This document shows positions 59,556-64,000 of a stretch of 64,000 nt of DNA, in pieces. This stretch comes from Isoetes taiwanensis (lineage: Eukaryota > Streptophyta > Lycopodiopsida > Isoetales > Isoetaceae). The stretch spans positions 17,728,698 through 17,792,697 of the forward strand of contig JAJEKV010000016.1 of the NCBI GenBank assembly GCA_021234155.1, given 5' to 3'. Numbering within the stretch: position 1 is the stretch's first letter; each line of letters begins with the position of its first letter. Under the pieces are notes generated by a model, which was not told where the DNA came from, searched no databases, and saw only the letters and a list, made by a program, of their open reading frames with translations. The position numbers and the translations under genes are program-made.

Positions 59556-59886
59556 TTACTTCTCCGACGAATTAGGGCCACGTTTCTTGCCAAAACCCAC
59601 CACTAGAACCATGAATAGACGAACTGATGAGTAAATATTTATATTGTGATGCTTATGAATTATAAACATACCTGCGGTGACAAAGCGGCGATTATATTGA
59701 ATACGTTTATAGGCCCGACCTTTGGGCCTTTTTTTCTTGTCTTGCTTCGCTACCTTAGGAGTCTGGCCTCTAACCTTACCGGCTCGGGCCAAGGATCCAT
59801 GTACCTTACCTGGAAAAAAAGTCTTAGCCGAGAGCTACAAGAGCTAAACAAATCGACAAATCGAGTTTCAATGAATGCTTACTCAT
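59556..59886 (-). CDS. RPS30: 40S ribosomal protein eS30
   Basis: Small basic protein of the 40S subunit, cytosolic. Minus-strand exons 59886-59883 (only ATGA), 59809-59672 and 59602-59556 join in frame to 62 residues, the exact length of plant eS30. The protein reads [20 protein letters not shown] at the start, keeps YNRRFVTA at the second splice junction, and ends [13 protein letters not shown]. Both introns (73 and 69 nt) have GT-AG ends. Reading through intron 2 instead gives a spurious 78-codon frame. No ubiquitin-like FUBI fusion precedes it, as expected for plants. The tiny first coding exon and the intact frame support a functional gene; two telo-boxes lie upstream. Confidence 0.97.
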
Positions 59887-59951
59887 CTTGAGTTGTGCTT
59901 GCAGGAGCTCCCTAACGTCCACTACCGCCTAACGGTGGCCGCTCTGAGCTT

Positions 59952-59973
59952 TAGGGTTTGTGCTCTAGGGTTT
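59952..59973 (-). promoter_or_regulatory. Two telo-boxes upstream of eS30
   Basis: AAACCCTA occurs twice on the minus strand (59973-59966 and 59959-59952), about 66-87 nt before the ATG. This arrangement is well known in plant ribosomal-protein gene promoters or leaders. Confidence 0.75.
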
Positions 59974-60199
59974 CACAATACAGATAACAACTACTGTTAT
60001 AACAACTGTTATGTTATGTTATTTAAGTTTAACATTTAGATTATGTGGCCGAAATTTGAAATGGTATTTTTATAACATAAGGTTTTCAATGGTTAGTATG
60101 GGTATTTGTATGAAAGTATGGTAGGAAATCATGGTGGCACTATGGATTCGAAATATGGGAATCTAGGTCTGGCATCTGTTCCTGGGTTGGTCGGAACTG

Positions 60200-61434
60200 G
60201 GAGTTCTCACATGGTTTGGAGTTGGGCATGGCTATAATGGCAATGGCGATGGCGGGTATGTGTCTTGGCTGTGTCATTGTTTCTGTTTTGGGCCACAGAA
60301 TAAGGAGGGGTCGTCTTGGTTGTTCGGAAGCCCATCTCCAGTTTTCTGTCAGCAGATCTCTATCACAGGTAAGCCGGGTTTGCTGCTTTTTATTTTGTTT
60401 ATGATATCTTTGAAGAGAGCACTGAGGAAAGGGAAGGGTGTTGCTTGGTCTGTGCCTCCTTCTCTGAGTTCTTTAAAAATCGGCTCCTCTAATTGTGGAG
60501 AGCCTCAGACTGGGGGACATGCTGTTGGTTGTTCTCTTGGTCAGGATTGGAGTGCCATAGATGTCAGTGTCACCTTGGGTTTGTCTGGGCAAGATGTGCC
60601 CACGAGTTTCTATGATGCTCTTGTTGGGTTTTGCAATCGAAGGTGTTTGGCTGGAGCTGTGGCCATGGAGCGTGGTGCAAGTGTTAATCACTTGCACTGC
60701 CAGGCTGTTTTTAGAGCTCGGTCCAAGAGCCCCAAGGCCATGAATGATGCCATAAAAAAGGCAATTGGGTTTCAAAGCCACAGGGTGCGATTTTGGTATG
60801 CAAAGGCCTTAAAAACACTCGCCTTCATTGTTTTGAAGGCATGATGTACTGTATGAAGGATGTTGGGAAAGTCCATCTTGTTTGTCATCTTCATAATGTG
60901 AGCGAGGCTGCTATTGAGAAAGGAAAAGATCTGTATTTGAGATGGGGGAGCTGATGATACGAAGAATCTTGTTGTGCTTGACAATAAAAACCTCTTGAAT
61001 CGAGCTGCACATTTTGTGAATTACCATGGGAATCGTAGGTTGACTGCTAGTCTATTGTATACCTTGGCTTGGATGATTCGATCTGAAAAATTTACCTTGT
61101 CAAGTTCCTGGATCATCCCTTCAAACACGGCTCATATCAATGAGCATCGTGTTCGGGCTGCCTGGTGAGTGCTGCTGAGCCCTAGTCGCTACATGCTGTG
61201 GATATGAGGACGATTCTATTTGGTTTGCCAGCAGGCTTTGTGCCTGTGGAGAGGAATGTGCCTGGGCGCAGGGGTTATTGGGATGATGCTATTTCTGCTG
61301 ATGAGGAAGACAATAATTTTGAGGATATACATGATGCTTCTTATGGTGCAGATAGCCCTGATGTCGTGATACTTGAGCCTGGCGTAGATTACATCCCTGT
61401 GTACAAGGGTGATCGTACCATGGCTGTTGGCTGA
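60200..61434 (+). pseudogene. Replitron-like HUH endonuclease gene, frameshifted
   Basis: HUH endonucleases nick single-stranded DNA through a tyrosine for rolling-circle-type transposition. In the frame open from 60260: an N-terminal Cys-rich segment, a candidate motif 1 (AIDVSVTLG, about 60558-60585), then MERGASVNHLHCQAVF with the HUH residues H-L-H at 60689-60697. After a one-base shift near 60820, MMYCMKDVGKVH supplies a YxxK catalytic motif (60847-60858), followed by HNVSEAAIEKGKDLYL. A second shift near 60950 leads to KNLVVLDNKNLLNRAAHFV and SSWIIPSNTAHINEHRVRAAW-like sequence to TGA at about 61168. A further acidic frame (61198-61434) may be the C-terminal part. The order and spacing recall plant HUH transposon (Replitron) proteins; no helicase domain was seen. 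Element ends were not found. Confidence 0.6.
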
Positions 61435-61652
61435 TGAACTTGCTTGGGTGTTGGTTGTACAGTTTGAGTTTCTTTGTTTTCATGCTTTTGTTTGTTGTAT
61501 AGTTGCAGGAGTCATGGAGACTGGCATTCCCCTTGTTGTAAGGACTCCCATCTTGCAACTGTTGCAGTTCATGCACTACTGCATATGGATGTACCTCAAA
61601 GTCCTTTTATGGGCAAGCTTCTCCAGATGAAAATAATTTAAAAGTGCAAAAC

Positions 61653-61889
61653 CCCGGGGGATTCTGTATTGTTTGCAGTATGGGACATGTGCGTGCAATA
61701 AAGGGGGATTTTTTTTACCATCTCGTATTTGTATACTTACCATTATGGAGTTTTTTCACTATTATATGGGGCAAAATACATACTTTAGGGGTTAAATTAG
61801 CTTTCAAAGATCAGTATACTAGGGATGTTTTTGGCCACCCTTCAAACGCAGACGTCCCTACCCCCTTATGACTAAGTGCATCCCCTGGG
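61653..61889. mobile_element. MITE (CCCGGGGGAT family), copy 2
   Basis: 237 bp, starts CCCGGGGGAT, ends ATCCCCTGGG, flanked by perfect 8-bp direct repeats TGCAAAAC (61645-61652 and 61890-61897). Shares ends, size and inner words (GGGACATGTGCG on one arm, CGCAGACGTCCC on the other) with copy 1 at 20618-20865. Confidence 0.8.
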
Positions 61890-61924
61890 TGCAAAACAAG
61901 TAAAGAAGAGAATGCAGAAAGCAG

Positions 61925-62857
61925 ATGTCCATATCCTATATGGTTCCTATAGATAATGGTAATAAAGGGTTGATTGTGGAGAATGCAGGTGCTTTATATA
62001 GGAAGCTAGATGAGTCACAGAGAGAACTTAAAGTGGAAAGAATGAAGAAAAAGAAGGATAATGTGATACCCTTGTTAAAGTCGGATCAGGTTAGAGCAGA
62101 AAATCAACAAGGGTATATGGTGAACTTGCCCTCGGAACAGAAACAGGGAAGAAGAGGACATTCTTAATCGAATTCAGCGTGCTGGAGTAGAAAATTCGAT
62201 CAGTTTTGAAAGGCAAGGATTCCTTGAAACATCACATCATATCCTCAGGGAACTATAAGGAATCATTGGATGAAGAAAATGCAGGAAATTATAAGGGGAA
62301 GACCGCAAGCATTGGATGAAGGAGGGAAGAGGATAAGTTACTTGGATGCTTTAAGAAAGGAAAGGATAGAGCAGTTGGCATTTACCTGTACAAATGGCAA
62401 GGAGTTTAAAGATGTTATGAACCTTCATATTATGCAACATTTGGCAGACAACTTAAATAAAGAGAGGACAGAGTTATTGGTATTTCCAAGTACAAATAGC
62501 AAGGAAACAAAAAATGTCAACAATTCCAATACCATGCAATCTTTAGAAACAGAAGAAAATAGAATGGAGGAAGAAAATGAACTTTCACATTTAGAGATAA
62601 AACAATTGAAGAAAATTTGCAAAATCTGGAAGGAGAACAATTATGCTAGATACCAGGCCTTTGAAGTTGGTGATATTAGGTTGCAATGTCAAATATTTCT
62701 GATATTCCTGCGCCTGATTGCAACAAATCTTTTCATTCAACAAATAAAGGAACTTAACGAGGAGATCATCAGGGACATAAGAAGGGCTGGACTTCTTCAA
62801 AATGAAGCCAAGCTTATTAAACTCGGTTGTTGCTTCATAACTCATGACGAATAGCAT
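61925..62857 (+). pseudogene. Unrecognised Lys/Glu-rich helical protein, one frameshift
   Basis: First frame 61925-62167 (SYMVPIDNGNKGLIVENAGA, then KLDESQRELKVERMKKKKD). After a one-base shift near 62150 the frame continues as EEEDILNRIQRAGVENSISF and HHILREL, then stops. The longest frame, 62270-62854 (194 codons), holds two similar segments in tandem: KERIEQLAFTCTNGKEFK (about 62359-62412) and KERTELLVFPSTNSKETK (about 62461-62514), which is a roughly 102-bp internal duplication also visible in DNA. Coiled-coil-like composition throughout, no known domain. It could be the last exons of a host gene or part of a mobile element. Confidence 0.4.
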
Positions 62858-64000
62858 CGAATTATTTTATCGGAGTAACATACATGCATTTCTCACATTC
62901 TTATTTTTAGATTGTATGTGGACTCCTATCTTGCTATTCGCTATTGGAAAAGCAACAAATGTGATTTTATTTTGCGAGGCCTAATGATTGTGCGAATCTT
63001 TCTTGTTGAGTTAAATTCAACAATTAGTTTTTTTTTTTTTGGTTGAAAATCCAAAAATCCCCCAGAATTTGGATTTGTTTCCAATGATGGGGATACCTTT
63101 TTTGGGTTGCCCCTAAAGGAGCAAACCCTCGCTCACGAGGGTTTCTGGCATATTTATATACTAGAATATGCCTAGAATATACTGGAAACTGCTCCAAACT
63201 TGTTGTTGCCTGTAAATTGGCAGTCGCTAGTGTTGCTAGGGGGGCCGCTGTGCAAACTAGCTAACCGGCACCGCCATCGTTGTTCTACACCTCCCAAGAT
63301 TTGGGAGCGTGCTAGAGGTAGCAATACCCCTCAGTCTAAGCCATTCTGTAGACTTTTCACATTTCTCAAAGGTAAATTACTTGCACCTTTGTTCCTCAAG
63401 CATCAACTCCTGGGTTATCTTGTCATTTGCATCTTCGCCTCAGCAGAAATTTTCTCTCTAAGTTGTAATCGAAGAGGCTATGATAATATTCAGTTGTCAC
63501 TTATTTCAAAGCAGAATCAACAGAAGAGTAGCCAACAACTGCACAAACACGAAACATGTTTTTGAATCTTTCCATTGATTTTTATTTTGGTGTCGTAGCA
63601 AGTAGATCTGTTTTCAGGCTTTAATTTTCTTGTTTATTTGGATTGAATTCAGAGGAAGTCTAGATTGTTCTAGAGATTGGAAAGGCCATCCACAAACATC
63701 AAATAAAGAAGCATCAATTGGATTTGCAAATGCTGGATTCTCTTCCTCATGTCGGAGAAACGCACCACCATAGACACTGGAGACATGTGCGCCCTTAGGT
63801 AAGTTATCCCCCTTCCCCCCACACATGATCTTTGCTTGTCCTTGGAGTTGATATTCATGGCTTCAGGGTGCAAAATGGAGGGAGGATTTTATCAACAATT
63901 CCCCTGTAGAATCTGATTACCTTTCTGATCCATCTAACTTGGCTTTCAGAGTTCTTTATGCCCTTGGTATGGATCTTGAATTTGAATAGAAATGGATATG
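62858..64000. other. Mostly unassigned; possible exons near the right edge
   Basis: A T-rich stretch at 63030 and GC-richer sequence at 63100-63330 show no domain. Near the edge, ATGTCGGAGAAACGC (from 63749) runs to a GTAAGT donor at 63799, and after TGGCTTCAG at 63866 there is an open segment AKWREDF ... NLAFRVLYALGMDLEFE ending TAG at about 63987, but the two do not join in frame, so the gene model is unproven. Confidence 0.3.

Noticed and set aside
60200-61434. Integrated geminivirus-type Rep or Helitron
   Set aside because: HUH and YxxK are shared by all these, but no helicase (Walker) motif was seen and the downstream segments fit a Replitron-like protein better; not settled without a search.
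63749-63990. Two-exon gene at the right edge
   Set aside because: The candidate exons do not join in frame and the rest lies outside the window.
1-64000. CRISPR arrays, bacterial operons or ribosome-binding sites
   Set aside because: Spliced genes, telo-boxes and plant retroelements show eukaryotic nuclear DNA; no regularly spaced identical short repeats with unique spacers.

Overview
The window is nuclear DNA of a land plant. Evidence: a spliced AUX1/LAX-type auxin influx carrier, a spliced 40S ribosomal protein eS30 gene with telo-box promoter motifs, a Peter Pan (Brix-domain) ribosome-biogenesis gene copy that also has a telo-box, PPR-gene remnants, plant LINEs, and a chromodomain Ty3/gypsy retrotransposon primed by initiator-Met tRNA. 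The density of transposons, including a Replitron-like HUH element and a large HGKGEHDG-type DNA transposon, would fit a fern, lycophyte or gymnosperm better than a compact angiosperm genome. That assignment is inference.

Layout. 1-7.96 kb: composite repeat block of purine-only GA tracts, (TA)n, a C-rich module, AATAGAAAGTTT tandem repeats and GATACTTT repeats; no credible gene. 9.5-12.03 kb (-): frameshifted PPAN/SSF1-like gene. 16.4-18.7 kb (-): LINE remnant. 20.6 kb: MITE with an 8-bp target duplication. 22.1-24.08 kb (+): seven-exon AUX/LAX gene with no frameshift, its last exon partly copied downstream and split by a hAT-like MITE. 25.1-26.9 kb (+): LINE remnant.

From about 26.9 to 53.5 kb lies a nested insertion stack. 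An old plus-strand LTR retrotransposon (X) carries a 9,167-bp DNA transposon (27,366-36,532) in its 5' LTR. Just after its primer-binding site it is interrupted by a minus-strand chromovirus (Z, 37,584-52,461; target duplication GTGTG). Z's 5' LTR in turn holds a solo LTR (50,312-51,975). Z has gag, protease, RT-RNase H, integrase and chromodomain regions, all with frameshifts. Between its leader and gag it also carries unusual extra coding sequence: a histone H3-derived reading frame with two in-frame stops, a 466-codon frame with one internal TAG, and a 162-codon frame preceded by a splice-acceptor-like sequence.

53.5-56.7 kb: LINE-like remnants. 56.8-57.8 kb (-): PPR pseudogene. 58.2-58.8 kb: MITE within MITE. 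59.56-59.89 kb (-): eS30 gene. 60.2-61.4 kb (+): broken Replitron-like HUH endonuclease gene. 61.65-61.89 kb: second copy of the 20.6-kb MITE family. 61.9-62.86 kb (+): unrecognised lysine/glutamate-rich coding sequence.

The AUX/LAX and eS30 genes look functional. The rest is mobile DNA or decaying genes. All domain assignments were made by eye; no database search was run.
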